Positions 32,563 to 40,922 of a stretch of 64,000 bases of DNA are shown piece by piece. The first letter of the stretch is position 1, and every line of letters begins with the position of its first letter. Below the pieces are notes generated by a model. It was not told the origin of the DNA. It saw nothing but the letters and a program-made list of their open reading frames with translations, and did no database searches. Source of the DNA: CAWCVR01 sp963799105 (lineage in GTDB: Bacteria > Acidobacteriota > Terriglobia > Bryobacterales > Bryobacteraceae); contig CAWCVR010000006.1 of the NCBI GenBank assembly GCA_963799105.1, positions 62,001 through 126,000 on the forward strand, written 5' to 3'. A program made the position numbers and the translations under genes.

Positions 32563-34026
32563 GATCAGCGGCATGATCTGGTCCGGCGTGCGCGGCGCCA
32601 TGGCGTCGAGTTCCACGAACAACGCGATGATGGGGTCGCCGGCGGCGCGCAGATCGCCGGTCAGCTTGCCCAACCCCAGAGGATCGAGCGTCACCCGCCC
32701 GATGAGAGCGTTGATGGGCAGAAACCACTGCACCCGGTTCTCCGCCGAAGCCTTGGCCTTGAGCGCGTACTCCAGTTCCGCGCGAAGCACCGCTTCCCGG
32801 CCGGCGGTGGTAGGCGGGATGCTCGCCACGTCGCTATAAAAGGCGCTCTTCTCGCGGAAATGCGCGGCCGCGAACGATTTCCCGGCCGGCTGCCAGGCAG
32901 CCAGCGAAGCCAGTAGTTCCTGAAACTGATCCGCCCATTCCGGCGTCTCCTTGTGCGAAGTGGGGTAGGGATTCCGCGCGGAGTCGAAGATCAGATCCGA
33001 GTACTTCCGGACAATCGCCTTGCAGACCGCGTCATCGCATCCCCGCAATCCGGCGGCGACGCCCTCCAGCTTGGAGGGGGTCACTTCCTGTTCCTGTATG
33101 TCCTGGAGCGGCGGCACACGCAAGCGGAGATTGAAGTAGGCGGCCGGATCGGGTCCCTGCTGCTCGGCGGCATGCGGATCGGCGAAGGCGAAGGATTGCG
33201 GGTTGTTGGCCATCAAGTCGCCGTCCGCGCACCGCGCCGCGGACATGTTGTTCACAAGGTACAGGCGGTAGGCTTCCAGCAGGGGCGCGGAAGCGGCATG
33301 CCGCTGCTGGGCCGCCTCCACGACGGCCCGGATCCGCGGGCCGGCCTCGGCGTAGGTGAAGGACCGGTCGTCTCCCGAAATCCCCTTCATAGCTTTGGCG
33401 AAGGCGCTCATCAACGCTGGAAAGTCCCGGTCGCTTACGTTGCTCGCCGCGATCAGGCGCGCCGCCGCGGGGATCTCGACGGGAGAGTCGATGGCCGCGA
33501 TGTACGGCTGCGTCAGGCGGAAGGATTCGCCTTTCTCGATCTCCGCCGGGGTGAAGGTCTGCGACGCGAGGCGCGACAGCGTATCGTAGAAACCGTCAAC
33601 GTCGTACACCAGGTACTCCTCGCACGTGAGGCGGGGCAACCGGATGGGGGGAATGCGGCGGAACATCTCGCGGGCCTTCAGCGGATCGAGCGGAATCATC
33701 GCGTTCACGGCCTTCAGCCGCAGAGACATGGCGTCCAGCCCTTGCGCATACACGCGGTTGAAAATGCCGGCGGGGCCGGGAATCCTGACGATCCCCGCGC
33801 GGCGCCGGTAGGGCAGTTGGGCCTCGCCGGCGCGGCCGAAGGCCTCTTCCAACAGCGCGATTCTGCGCGGCTTTTCGATCTTGTCGATTCCGGCTATGCG
33901 AATCAGGGCCTCGGCGGCGAACTCGCCGGAGACCGAACGCGCCATGCCGGTCAACTCATCGACGGTAACGGGTGTGGTTGCGGCCCAGCAGACTGCGGGC
34001 ACCAGGAAAAGTGCGAAGCGTTTCAT
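32560..34026 (-). CDS. Secreted protein of unknown function
   Basis: This 488-residue protein has a signal peptide (MKRFALFLVPAVCWA, cleavage after AA). The mature part is mostly helical, with conserved-looking lines PVTVDELTGMARSVSGEFAA, ILLEEAFGRAGEA-like helices, LTCEEYLVYDVDGFYDTL and GCDDAVCKAIVRKYSDLIF. There are four or five Cys, which could form disulfides. I do not recognise a family; similar proteins are common as lineage-specific hypotheticals in Acidobacteriota. Its stop codon lies within repeat R1c. Confidence 0.7.
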   Translation of the reverse strand: MKRFALFLVPAVCWAATTPVTVDELTGMARSVSGEFAAEALIRIAGIDKIEKPRRIALLEEAFGRAGEAQLPYRRRAGIVRIPGPAGIFNRVYAQGLDAMSLRLKAVNAMIPLDPLKAREMFRRIPPIRLPRLTCEEYLVYDVDGFYDTLSRLASQTFTPAEIEKGESFRLTQPYIAAIDSPVEIPAAARLIAASNVSDRDFPALMSAFAKAMKGISGDDRSFTYAEAGPRIRAVVEAAQQRHAASAPLLEAYRLYLVNNMSAARCADGDLMANNPQSFAFADPHAAEQQGPDPAAYFNLRLRVPPLQDIQEQEVTPSKLEGVAAGLRGCDDAVCKAIVRKYSDLIFDSARNPYPTSHKETPEWADQFQELLASLAAWQPAGKSFAAAHFREKSAFYSDVASIPPTTAGREAVLRAELEYALKAKASAENRVQWFLPINALIGRVTLDPLGLGKLTGDLRAAGDPIIALFVELDAMAPRTPDQIMPLI

Positions 34027-34336
34027 AGTTCCAGGTAGGCTTCCACCATTTTAGCCGATGCCTCCGGAATGGTAAACCGGTGCGGCAATGTCCGAAGTTC
34101 GCGTTGAACGAAAAACGGCGATCGATTGCACTTCGCCATGAATTGCCCATGATGTCTATGCCGGGGGGTGAAGATGAGACCGGCCGGCCTGGGAAGGAGC
34201 CTGGCGTTGCGGCGCGCGCCCTGGACGAGTCCTTCTTCGGCATCGCGGCCGGCGGCGGGCTTCGCTCCGCCGGCGTACCGGCGGCGAGGGCTGCCCGCGC
34301 GGTCTCCCCGGCGGTACAGACAGCCTGCGCGCCGGC
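34027..34336. other. Intergenic region without recognisable features
   Basis: This 310-bp stretch lies between the start of the secreted protein and the stop of the REC-CpaE fusion. No gene is supported. A GC-rich inverted segment (GGCGGGCTTCGCTCCGCC near 34255) could be the terminator of the kinase operon. Confidence 0.4.
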
Positions 34337-35521
34337 TCACGATCGTGCAAACCCGAAGAATCCCCGCCCGGTTCGCGCTGGCGCCTTGGGTTCCTCGGCG
34401 ACACCGAGGAGTCTGGCGACGAGCTGCCGCACAGGCTTGCGCAGCGGCAGCCGCTCATCGAGAAACCGGCGGCTTCCATAGGCCTCCTGCAACTCGCTGG
34501 AGCAGTCGCCAATCGCCGCGCAAACCGGGTGACCCAACACCCGCTCGAAATCGCCGGTGGAAGACATTGCCCCTTTCAGCAGCCGGTTGAGAATCAACTG
34601 GGTCCGTCCGCCCGTTATCCCCGGATCGAGAAGCTTTTTCAGGATGTAACCGACCTCGTACAAAGACGGCATCTCCGCCGTTGTGACGACAAACAGCTCA
34701 CTTACCTCCACGGTCAGGTTGAGGGAGACTCCGTTGAGACGTCCGAGATCCACTACGATGTAGCCGTACAGCGCGCGCGCAAACCTGAGGACGTGACGAA
34801 CGCGCTCACCGTCGAGCGGCTCGTAAGACCTCTTCGCGCCGGGCGACTGCAGGAGGTCAACCTCAGGGGACGTGCTGCATACCAGGTTACTCCAAAAAGA
34901 CGAATCCAAGCGGTGCAAGTTCATGGCGGCGTCCGCGATCGTGCACTCGGAGTGAGCGTCCATCAAGAACGCAGCCGATGCGGCGCTAACGTCCAAATCG
35001 ATCAGCAACACCTTCTTCTTGGATTGCCTCTGCAGTTCGAGCGCACAATGGCATGCGATGGTGGTTGTGCCAACCCCTCCCTTGGCGCCGAGGAAGCCCA
35101 CCACGGCAGCCAACTGCGCGTCGGCCGGCCCGGAAGAACTGTGCCGCCTCATCATGGCGTACTGCAGGGCACGAACCAGCGATTCGGTCGTCAGCGTTCC
35201 CTTCACCAGGTAGTCCTGGGCGCCCTTTTCCACGGCGGCGAGGGCCATCGATTCGCTCTTAAGCCCCGTGAGCGCCACGATGGGCATCGAGGGCGCGTGC
35301 CGCTGGACGGTCAACAACGTCTCCAGCCCATTGGAGTCCGGCAAGGAGAGATCGACCAGCGCCACGTCAAATCCGCCATGCGCCAGCGCGTCTAAGGCGG
35401 CCACCAGGGACTCCGCGATTTGCACCCGAAACGAACCGGCTTCGGCGTCCGCCAGCATCTCCTGCACTAATCTGGCATCGCCGGGATTATCTTCTATGAG
35501 AAGAACGTTGCATTCCTTCAT
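34337..35521 (-). CDS. Receiver domain fused to a CpaE/TadZ-like (MinD/ParA) ATPase
   Basis: This is a 394-residue two-domain protein. Residues 1-125 are a response-regulator receiver: VLLIEDNPGDARLVQ, phospho-acceptor in VALVDLSLPDSNG and Lys in QDYLVKGTL. After a short linker, residues 140-375 are a deviant-Walker ATPase: GFLGAKGGVGTTTIACHCAL, VLLIDLDVSAASAAF, YGYIVVDLGRL and LILNRLLKG. CpaE/TadZ proteins place Tad/Flp pili at a cell pole and often carry an N-terminal receiver, usually atypical; here the receiver keeps its Asp and Lys. No pilus genes are nearby. It is the third gene of an operon with a kinase and a regulator, so phospho-signal to localisation ATPase is a reasonable idea. 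Confidence 0.82.
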   Translation of the reverse strand: MKECNVLLIEDNPGDARLVQEMLADAEAGSFRVQIAESLVAALDALAHGGFDVALVDLSLPDSNGLETLLTVQRHAPSMPIVALTGLKSESMALAAVEKGAQDYLVKGTLTTESLVRALQYAMMRRHSSSGPADAQLAAVVGFLGAKGGVGTTTIACHCALELQRQSKKKVLLIDLDVSAASAAFLMDAHSECTIADAAMNLHRLDSSFWSNLVCSTSPEVDLLQSPGAKRSYEPLDGERVRHVLRFARALYGYIVVDLGRLNGVSLNLTVEVSELFVVTTAEMPSLYEVGYILKKLLDPGITGGRTQLILNRLLKGAMSSTGDFERVLGHPVCAAIGDCSSELQEAYGSRRFLDERLPLRKPVRQLVARLLGVAEEPKAPARTGRGFFGFARS

Positions 35522-35542
35522 AAGTCACCCGACCCTTCTCCG

Positions 35543-35983
35543 CTAAGTAGGCAGCCGCACAACGGAAAACCAGAAGTCGCTGATCGACGCCACGACCGTG
35601 ATGAACTGGTCCAAGTCGACGGGCTTCGTGATGAAACAGTTCGCGTGCAAGTCGTACGTGCGCAAGATGTCCTCCTCGGCGCGCGATGTCGTCAGGACCA
35701 CCACGGGAATGCGCCGGAGGTCGGCATCGGCCTTGATCTCGGCCAGCACTTCACGGCCATCCTTCCTTGGAAGATTGAGGTCCAAGAGAATCAGATCGGG
35801 GCGAGGCGCACCCAAGTGGGGACCCAGCCTCCGAAGAAACGCAAGTGCCTCCTCCCCGTCCGGCGCGACGCTGAGATTGACGATTACCTTGCTCTCCCGC
35901 ATGGCCTCCATCGTCAAACGAACGTCGCCCGGGTTGTCTTCCACCAACAGGACCTCAATGGACCTCGTCGCTTGGGTCGTCAC
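35543..35983 (-). CDS. Single-domain response regulator (Rcp1-like)
   Basis: This 146-residue protein is only a receiver domain: VLLVEDNPGDVRLTM, phospho-acceptor in LILLDLNLPRKDGREVL, Thr/Ser switch VVLTTSRA and Lys in NCFITKPVDL. The NPGDVRLT signature is that of regulators paired with phytochrome-like and other hybrid kinases. A GTG start at 35983 overlaps the kinase stop (GTGA), so it is translationally coupled. The longer frame to 36055 lies inside the kinase and is not used. It probably relays phosphate from the kinase to the fusion protein 21 bp downstream or to another target. Confidence 0.88.
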   Translation of the reverse strand: MTTQATRSIEVLLVEDNPGDVRLTMEAMRESKVIVNLSVAPDGEEALAFLRRLGPHLGAPRPDLILLDLNLPRKDGREVLAEIKADADLRRIPVVVLTTSRAEEDILRTYDLHANCFITKPVDLDQFITVVASISDFWFSVVRLPT

Positions 35984-38160
35984 CGTATGCGTTCTCCGTT
36001 CTTGTGAATCGTGAAATGGAATGTGGCGCCTTGGCCGGGCTCCGAAGCTACCCATATCCGGCCTCCATGACGCTCCGCGATTCTCTTGCAGATCGCCAGG
36101 CCAATCCCCGTGCCCGGGTAGTCTTTCCTGCTGTGCAGGCGCTGGAAGACTTGAAATATCCGATCCGCATACTTCGGGTCAATCCCGATACCGTTGTCGC
36201 GAACGGAGCAACGCCACTCTTCGGGAGCGTCTTCGCAGGCAATATCGATTTCGGGCGGCCCGGTCTTGCGAAACTTGATTGCGTTAGCCAGCAGGTTTTG
36301 AAACACCTGGACGAGCTGGACCGGATCGGCATAGACCGTGGGCAGGGAGGAGTGCCGAATCACGGCGCCACTTTCCTCGATGGCCGCCCGCACATTCGCC
36401 AGGGCCCTCGAAAGCGCCGCCTCCGCGTTAACAGGCCGCAATTCGCCGCCCTTCGTCCCCACGCGCGAATATGACAGCAGGTCGTTAATCAGAGTCTGCA
36501 TGCGCTTCGCTCCGTCGACGGCGAACCCAATGAACTCGTCGGCATCCTGGCCCAACTTGCCCTGGTAACGCCGGGCAAGCAATTGGGTATAGCTCGCGAT
36601 CATGCGCAGGGGCTCTTGCAGATCGTGGGAAGCCACGTACGCAAACTGCTCCAGGTCGGCATTTGAGCGGGACAGTTCCGCGGCCTGTGAGCGCAATTCG
36701 GCGGTTTGCGCATGCACGCGGCGACGCAAGACGATTACCCAGATCGAGCTCGAAGTAATGACGATCGCAAAGGCGCCCAGCAGCATAAGAACTCGAGTGG
36801 CGTTCCACCACGATGGCAGCTCGATCACGACGACGTCGGTTGCGGAGCGGAGTAACACGCGAAAGGACGTTGGTCTGCCCAACTCATCGGTTTCGATGGA
36901 CCACACTCCCGTTACGTTCAGACGGCTGCCAACCGGAATGGACCACACCCGTGCGTTCGATCCAATGTCGGCCAATAGGGCGGTAAAGGCCGCGCCGTTC
37001 GTCTCCATTGCCAGCACGATGCCATCACCTTGCATCGAGCGGCCCAACAACGTGCCCCCTATGCGGATCAGTTCGGCGTCGTGGCCGCCGGTCAAGCTGG
37101 TGGCGCGGGTCAAATCCACTGGCGCCACCTGCGTAGCGGAGGGGCCGAGCCGCCGAAAGGCGCCGTCTTCCAGGACTGGCGCATACTGCCCGGCGGTGGG
37201 GAACCCGATCACATCGACGCGGTCGCCAATCCGCAACGCCGCGTTTCCCGGGCTCAATATTCTGACGGCGCCGGATCCATCCTGGATGCAGAGGAACCGG
37301 CCCGGTTGGTAGAGAGTCAGGGTTCCCTGCACCCGGATTCTGTGACCCGAAAGCGTTTCCGGCGTGAATTGCATCAAACTGCCGGTCGGGAGAACCGGGA
37401 GCGTATAGGGGTCCGCGTGCACGGCTTCTTCGACTTGCACCTGTTCCGTGCCCGGAACGAACAACTGGATTCCGACCAATTGCCGCTTCTCATTGAAAAT
37501 CGTTCCACAGGCTCCGCGGATGGCGACGCGCGCGTCAACCAGAGACGCATAATCGGCAGTCCGGTCAAAGCCGGTGATCCACGCCTTGAACTTGTTCCTG
37601 CGACTTGCGATGACGAGTGCCAGAGCCGGAAGGCCTTCTTGCCTGTGGGCTAATAGCATGCTTTCAATCCGGGCTGAACGTACGATGCCGCGTACTTCGA
37701 CAAACTGGCTGTCCTGCTCGCCGCTGAGTAAGTCTTCCAGCGCAAACCGGCGAGCGGGCGGTAGCGACGCTTTGCTCAGGACGCGCATCTCAGGGTGTTC
37801 GACTTCCGGCGCGAAGAATCCAGCACCGGATACCCCACGGATTTCGACCAGATCTCCGGTGTGCGCCTTGGGAGGCGTTCCCAGAATGTTGACGTAAATG
37901 CCCGCCGTGGAGTCCTGAAAGAACGTCAGACGCAATTCGGGCATGTAGTAGGTCAGTACCCCTTGCAAACGGATCGGGTATTTGCGTTGGGCTTCCGTGG
38001 AGGTGAGCCCGCGGACTTGAGCAGCCCGGGTGAGAACCGGCAACGTTGCTTGCGCCTGTGCCCGGCAAAGGCTTGAGGGCCCGCCGCTCGCCAGGATCGC
38101 GATCGCAGCAGCCACAGTAACGGGCAGACACCGCAAACGTGGCGCCCGGCCTGGCACCAT
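35980..38160 (-). CDS. Membrane sensor histidine kinase with extracytoplasmic OB-like domains
   Basis: This 726-residue kinase starts at an ATG at 38160 with a signal/anchor (VAAAIAILASGG). Residues about 40-480 are outside the membrane and show a repeated pattern of YPIRLQGVLTYY, LTFFQDSTAGIYV, then HRIRVQGTLTLYQ and LCIQDGSGAVRIL, suggesting three or more OB-fold-like modules. One transmembrane helix (LMLLGAFAIVITSSSIWVIV) follows. The kinase core has LEQFAYVASHDLQEPLRMI (phospho-His), NLLANAIKF, DNGIGIDP and GTGIGLAICKRI. It is the first gene of the kinase, regulator, REC-CpaE operon. The ligand is unknown. Confidence 0.88.
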   Translation of the reverse strand: MVPGRAPRLRCLPVTVAAAIAILASGGPSSLCRAQAQATLPVLTRAAQVRGLTSTEAQRKYPIRLQGVLTYYMPELRLTFFQDSTAGIYVNILGTPPKAHTGDLVEIRGVSGAGFFAPEVEHPEMRVLSKASLPPARRFALEDLLSGEQDSQFVEVRGIVRSARIESMLLAHRQEGLPALALVIASRRNKFKAWITGFDRTADYASLVDARVAIRGACGTIFNEKRQLVGIQLFVPGTEQVQVEEAVHADPYTLPVLPTGSLMQFTPETLSGHRIRVQGTLTLYQPGRFLCIQDGSGAVRILSPGNAALRIGDRVDVIGFPTAGQYAPVLEDGAFRRLGPSATQVAPVDLTRATSLTGGHDAELIRIGGTLLGRSMQGDGIVLAMETNGAAFTALLADIGSNARVWSIPVGSRLNVTGVWSIETDELGRPTSFRVLLRSATDVVVIELPSWWNATRVLMLLGAFAIVITSSSIWVIVLRRRVHAQTAELRSQAAELSRSNADLEQFAYVASHDLQEPLRMIASYTQLLARRYQGKLGQDADEFIGFAVDGAKRMQTLINDLLSYSRVGTKGGELRPVNAEAALSRALANVRAAIEESGAVIRHSSLPTVYADPVQLVQVFQNLLANAIKFRKTGPPEIDIACEDAPEEWRCSVRDNGIGIDPKYADRIFQVFQRLHSRKDYPGTGIGLAICKRIAERHGGRIWVASEPGQGATFHFTIHKNGERIR

Positions 38161-38581
38161 GACCGCGGGGTTCGGTGCTATTGCGGAACCGCTCGCGGCG
38201 ATCCTGCGGGAAGAGGAGCGCACCCGGGGGCCCAACGCCCTCCATGGCAGTCGTGGCTCATCTTCTCGCCCGGCCGTGGCCAAATGCAGCCTCCCTCCTT
38301 TGTTGCATCATGCCCGATACGACGGCTAGGATCGGCGTTCCTCCGCGTCCGTCAAGCGTTCGAAAACCCCAGCCCGGCGGTAAAACCTAGCCATGATGGC
38401 AACCAGTAGGCAAGCGGCACAAGAGACACCCATGCAGGCACACAAGCCCGATTTAACGATATGACTGATCCCGATCAGTTGCAACATTGCTCTTGGGTGT
38501 ACTAAGGATAGCCAACCAACGATATCAGAGTTCCAGCGTAGTGCGGAGAATTGGGCGGCTCACCGGACCGGAGCGATGGGC
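38161..38581. other. Upstream region of the kinase operon
   Basis: No gene is supported. Short frames on both strands have no family similarity. The region should hold the promoter of the kinase operon, but I cannot point to a convincing one. GATATGACTGATCCCGATCA near 38457 contains a small dyad (TGATCCCGATCA). Confidence 0.35.
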
Positions 38582-38708
38582 TGTGGGGCGGACCCCCTGG
38601 TCCGCGGCCGACGCCCCCGTCGGCCTGCTGGTGCCCTGCAAGAGGCTGATACCGTTGTTCCGGATGCGGGACGAGGGCGTCCCGCGCGGACCAGGGGGTC
38701 CGCCCCAC
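38582..38708. repeat. Palindromic repeat R2, copy 2
   Basis: Outer arms TGGGGCGGACCCCCTGGTCC and GGACCAGGGGGTCCGCCCCA are perfect complements. Inner arms are CCGACGCCCCCGTCGG and GGGACGAGGGCGTCCC. Confidence 0.85.
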
Positions 38709-38831
38709 GCCCGGCATGACGACTGGGACCAACTCCTTTGTTGTCAGCCTGATCGGCACGGATGCCGGCGGCACGGCCGCTGTGCAATCGGACGTAAAAC
38801 GGCTGGCCGGTTTGGGCGTAATCCGGCATCC

Positions 38832-38960
38832 TTAAGGCGAGAAATCGGCGTCTTGGAGTTTCTTGCGATGACGACCGAGGCGGCGCTCGATCCACTTGAA
38901 GAACAGTTCCACCGGCCAGCGGCGCCTGCCGATCCAGGCGATGGCAACTGCGGGCAACAC
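38832..38960 (-). pseudogene. Transposase remnant (IS4-type DDE, C-terminal motif)
   Basis: On the minus strand the frame ends IGRRRWPVELFFKWIERRLG and then a short unrelated tail. RW-VELFFKWIK-HL is the hallmark around the catalytic Glu of IS4-family transposases. Only about 25 residues match, and the rest of the element is gone. Confidence 0.5.
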
Positions 38961-39118
38961 GGCCGGCGCCGCATTCCCGACAAGCTTCGCATCGGGTATG
39001 CCGGCGAGGTGTGGGTTGGCTCCGGGGGTTGTGGATATCCGCCGGCTATGACGCCGGCGTGATCCGCCCCGCGGCGCGCCCACCCAGTGGGGTCGCCCGC
39101 CTGTCCGGAACTTTACGG

Positions 39119-39805
39119 CTACTGCTTCTTCGGCGCGGGAGCCGGTGGAGGCGGAGGCGCCCCCGGTCCGCGGCGCGGCTGCATCGCCCCGCCCATTTGG
39201 CCGCGGCCACCGGGGCGCGCCTGCGCCTGCAGCTTCTGGAACTGCTCCGGCGTCAGCACCCCGCGAATGGCCAGCAACATGCGCGCGTTGGCCTTCTCCA
39301 ACTCCGCGCGGGCCTGCGCCACTTTGTCGATCTGCGCGACGATCTTGGCTTCGTCGGGCTGATCCGCCGCCACCAGCGGCTCCATAGTGATCTCCGCCTT
39401 CTGCACCGTGGCATTCAGGTCAACGAGCTTCAGACGGTTCTGCTGGAAGATATCGTCCATCTTCTTTTTCTGGTCCGCGCTCAGCGACAACTGCTCGGCC
39501 ATCTGCGGATTGTCCCACCATTTCCCGTGCGGCCCGGGGAGTAAGTGCTCTTCAAACGCTCGAACGGCCGGCTGCATTCCGCCGCGTCCCGGCCCTGGCT
39601 GCATCATCCCAGGGCCCATGGGCCCGTGCTGCGGGCCACCCGGCTGCATCATCTGCATCCCCCGGTGTGCCTGAGGCCCCTGCTGCTGGCCGACCGGCGG
39701 AGGCCCCTGTGGATCGGCGGGCGCCGGCGGCGGCGGCGTCTGCGCCATCGCCACAACGCCCGCTCCCAAAAGGAGCAGTGTCAATCCGATTTTGCCTGTC
39801 TTCAT
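39119..39805 (-). CDS. Spy/CpxP-like periplasmic protein with proline-rich ends
   Basis: This 228-residue protein has a signal peptide (MKTGKIGLTLLLLGAGVVAMA). A low-complexity P/Q/G/M-rich segment covers residues about 24-75, with a similar tail after 200. The core is helical: NPQMAEQLSLSADQKKKMDD, then LNATVQKAEITMEPLVAAD and LAIRGVLTPEQFQKLQA. The LT/LSxxQxxKLxxI and LTPEQxxKL pattern is that of Spy/CpxP and zinc-resistance proteins that act as periplasmic chaperones or metal buffers. It is the last gene of the sigma/anti-sigma operon, with a 4-bp overlap, so it is a likely regulon member. Confidence 0.82.
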   Translation of the reverse strand: MKTGKIGLTLLLLGAGVVAMAQTPPPPAPADPQGPPPVGQQQGPQAHRGMQMMQPGGPQHGPMGPGMMQPGPGRGGMQPAVRAFEEHLLPGPHGKWWDNPQMAEQLSLSADQKKKMDDIFQQNRLKLVDLNATVQKAEITMEPLVAADQPDEAKIVAQIDKVAQARAELEKANARMLLAIRGVLTPEQFQKLQAQARPGGRGQMGGAMQPRRGPGAPPPPPAPAPKKQ

Positions 39806-40287
39806 CGAGTCTCTCCATCCTTTGAATTGTCTGGTGTACTAACTTGCGAACTATCCTGTGACGCGGAGTCCCAACTCACGAGCTGCGCCAGCGGCTCCAT
39901 GGGGCTGGGAACGGACTCCGAAACTTCCCGGTCCACCTGCTCCAGCAACTGCGCGTCCGCCAGCGCCTGGGCCGCCCGCTGGCGGTCGCGAACCGTCTTG
40001 TAGACCGGCGCCACCGCCAGCGCCAGCGCCAGCGCCGCCAACACCGGCCAGCGGAACCACACCCGCGCCGGCCGCCGATGCGCCGCCGCCCGCGCTCTCT
40101 CCAGCGCCCGCCCGCTCTGCCCATCGCTCCAGCCGCGCACGGCCTCGCGAAACTGTCCGAGAGCGGATTCCAGGCGGGCAACCCCGGCGCGGCACTCGGC
40201 GCACTCCAGGAGGTGCCGCCGCTCTTCCGGCCCCGGCCCTTCGCCTACGCATTCCGCTATCCGATCGGCCGACAAATGCTCCGTCAT
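39802..40287 (-). CDS. Anti-sigma factor with zinc-finger domain
   Basis: This 161-residue protein starts at an ATG at 40287 (MTEHLSADRIAEC). The N-terminal ZAS-like motif is EERRHLLECAECRAGV (His-x3-Cys-x2-Cys). A single transmembrane helix (WPVLAALALALAVAPVY) lies at about residues 85-101, and an extracytoplasmic tail follows. The arrangement is that of a membrane anti-sigma factor holding the ECF sigma encoded just upstream, with 4-bp overlaps at both ends. Confidence 0.85.
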   Translation of the reverse strand: MTEHLSADRIAECVGEGPGPEERRHLLECAECRAGVARLESALGQFREAVRGWSDGQSGRALERARAAAHRRPARVWFRWPVLAALALALAVAPVYKTVRDRQRAAQALADAQLLEQVDREVSESVPSPMEPLAQLVSWDSASQDSSQVSTPDNSKDGETR

Positions 40288-40886
40288 CCGGCTCCTTCGA
40301 CCTCGCGGCGCACCGCACCGAGCGCACGGAACAGGTGAGCCTTCACCGTGCCCTCGCACAATCCGGTGGAGACCGCAATCTCCAACAAATCCATGTCCTC
40401 GACGAACCGCAGCAGAAACACCGTCCGCTGCCGCTCGGGCAGCCCCGCGGCGGCCTTCCAGACGGCGCCAACCCGCTCCCGCGCCGCGGCCCCGGCTTCC
40501 GGACTGGCGCCCGCGTGCGGAATCCGCCGGACCAGGTCCTCCCAGTTCGCCGCGCTCTCGCGGGTCCGCTTCCAGAACTGCATGCGGCGGCTGCGCGCGT
40601 GGTCGCGTACCAGGTTGACGGCAATCCGCATCAGCCAGGTGCTCACGCTGGATTCGCCGCGGAAGCCCGCGGCGTTGCGGTGAGCCTTCATCAGGCAGTC
40701 CTGCGCCACGCTGCCGGCCGCATCCGGATCGCGCAGCGACGCCAGGGCGAAGCGGAACACCCGGGGCCAGTACTTGCGCACCAGGGCGTCGAAGTCGTCG
40801 AGTTCCCGAGCCGGGCGCTCCACGCCCTCCGCCGGGAAGTCCGCGCTGGCCACCGGCTGCATTCGATGATGTAGACGCAATTTCAA
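40284..40886 (-). CDS. ECF-type RNA polymerase sigma factor
   Basis: This is a protein of about 190-200 residues. Region 2 reads YWPRVFRFALASLRDPDAAG and SVAQDCLMKAHRNAAGFRGE, then STWLMRIAVNLVRDH. Region 4 reads LPERQRTVFLLRFVEDMDLL and EIAVSTGLCEGTVKAHLFRA. A start at 40862 (MQPVASADF) is as likely as 40886. It is followed by a zinc-finger anti-sigma factor and a Spy-like target in one operon, which suggests control of an envelope stress response. Confidence 0.9.
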   Translation of the reverse strand: MKLRLHHRMQPVASADFPAEGVERPARELDDFDALVRKYWPRVFRFALASLRDPDAAGSVAQDCLMKAHRNAAGFRGESSVSTWLMRIAVNLVRDHARSRRMQFWKRTRESAANWEDLVRRIPHAGASPEAGAAARERVGAVWKAAAGLPERQRTVFLLRFVEDMDLLEIAVSTGLCEGTVKAHLFRALGAVRREVEGAG

Positions 40887-40922
40887 GGGGTGGGGATTAC
40901 ATGCCCCGGGAATTCAGGCCTC

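Noticed and set aside
32560..32916. Extension of the CheW-like frame to 32916
   Set aside because: After 32360 the family continues in another frame, and the extension only crosses repeat R1c and the antisense of the next gene.
38487..39062. A 191-codon plus-strand frame
   Set aside because: It reads through repeat R2 copy 2 and the antisense of a transposase remnant; no start signal or family.
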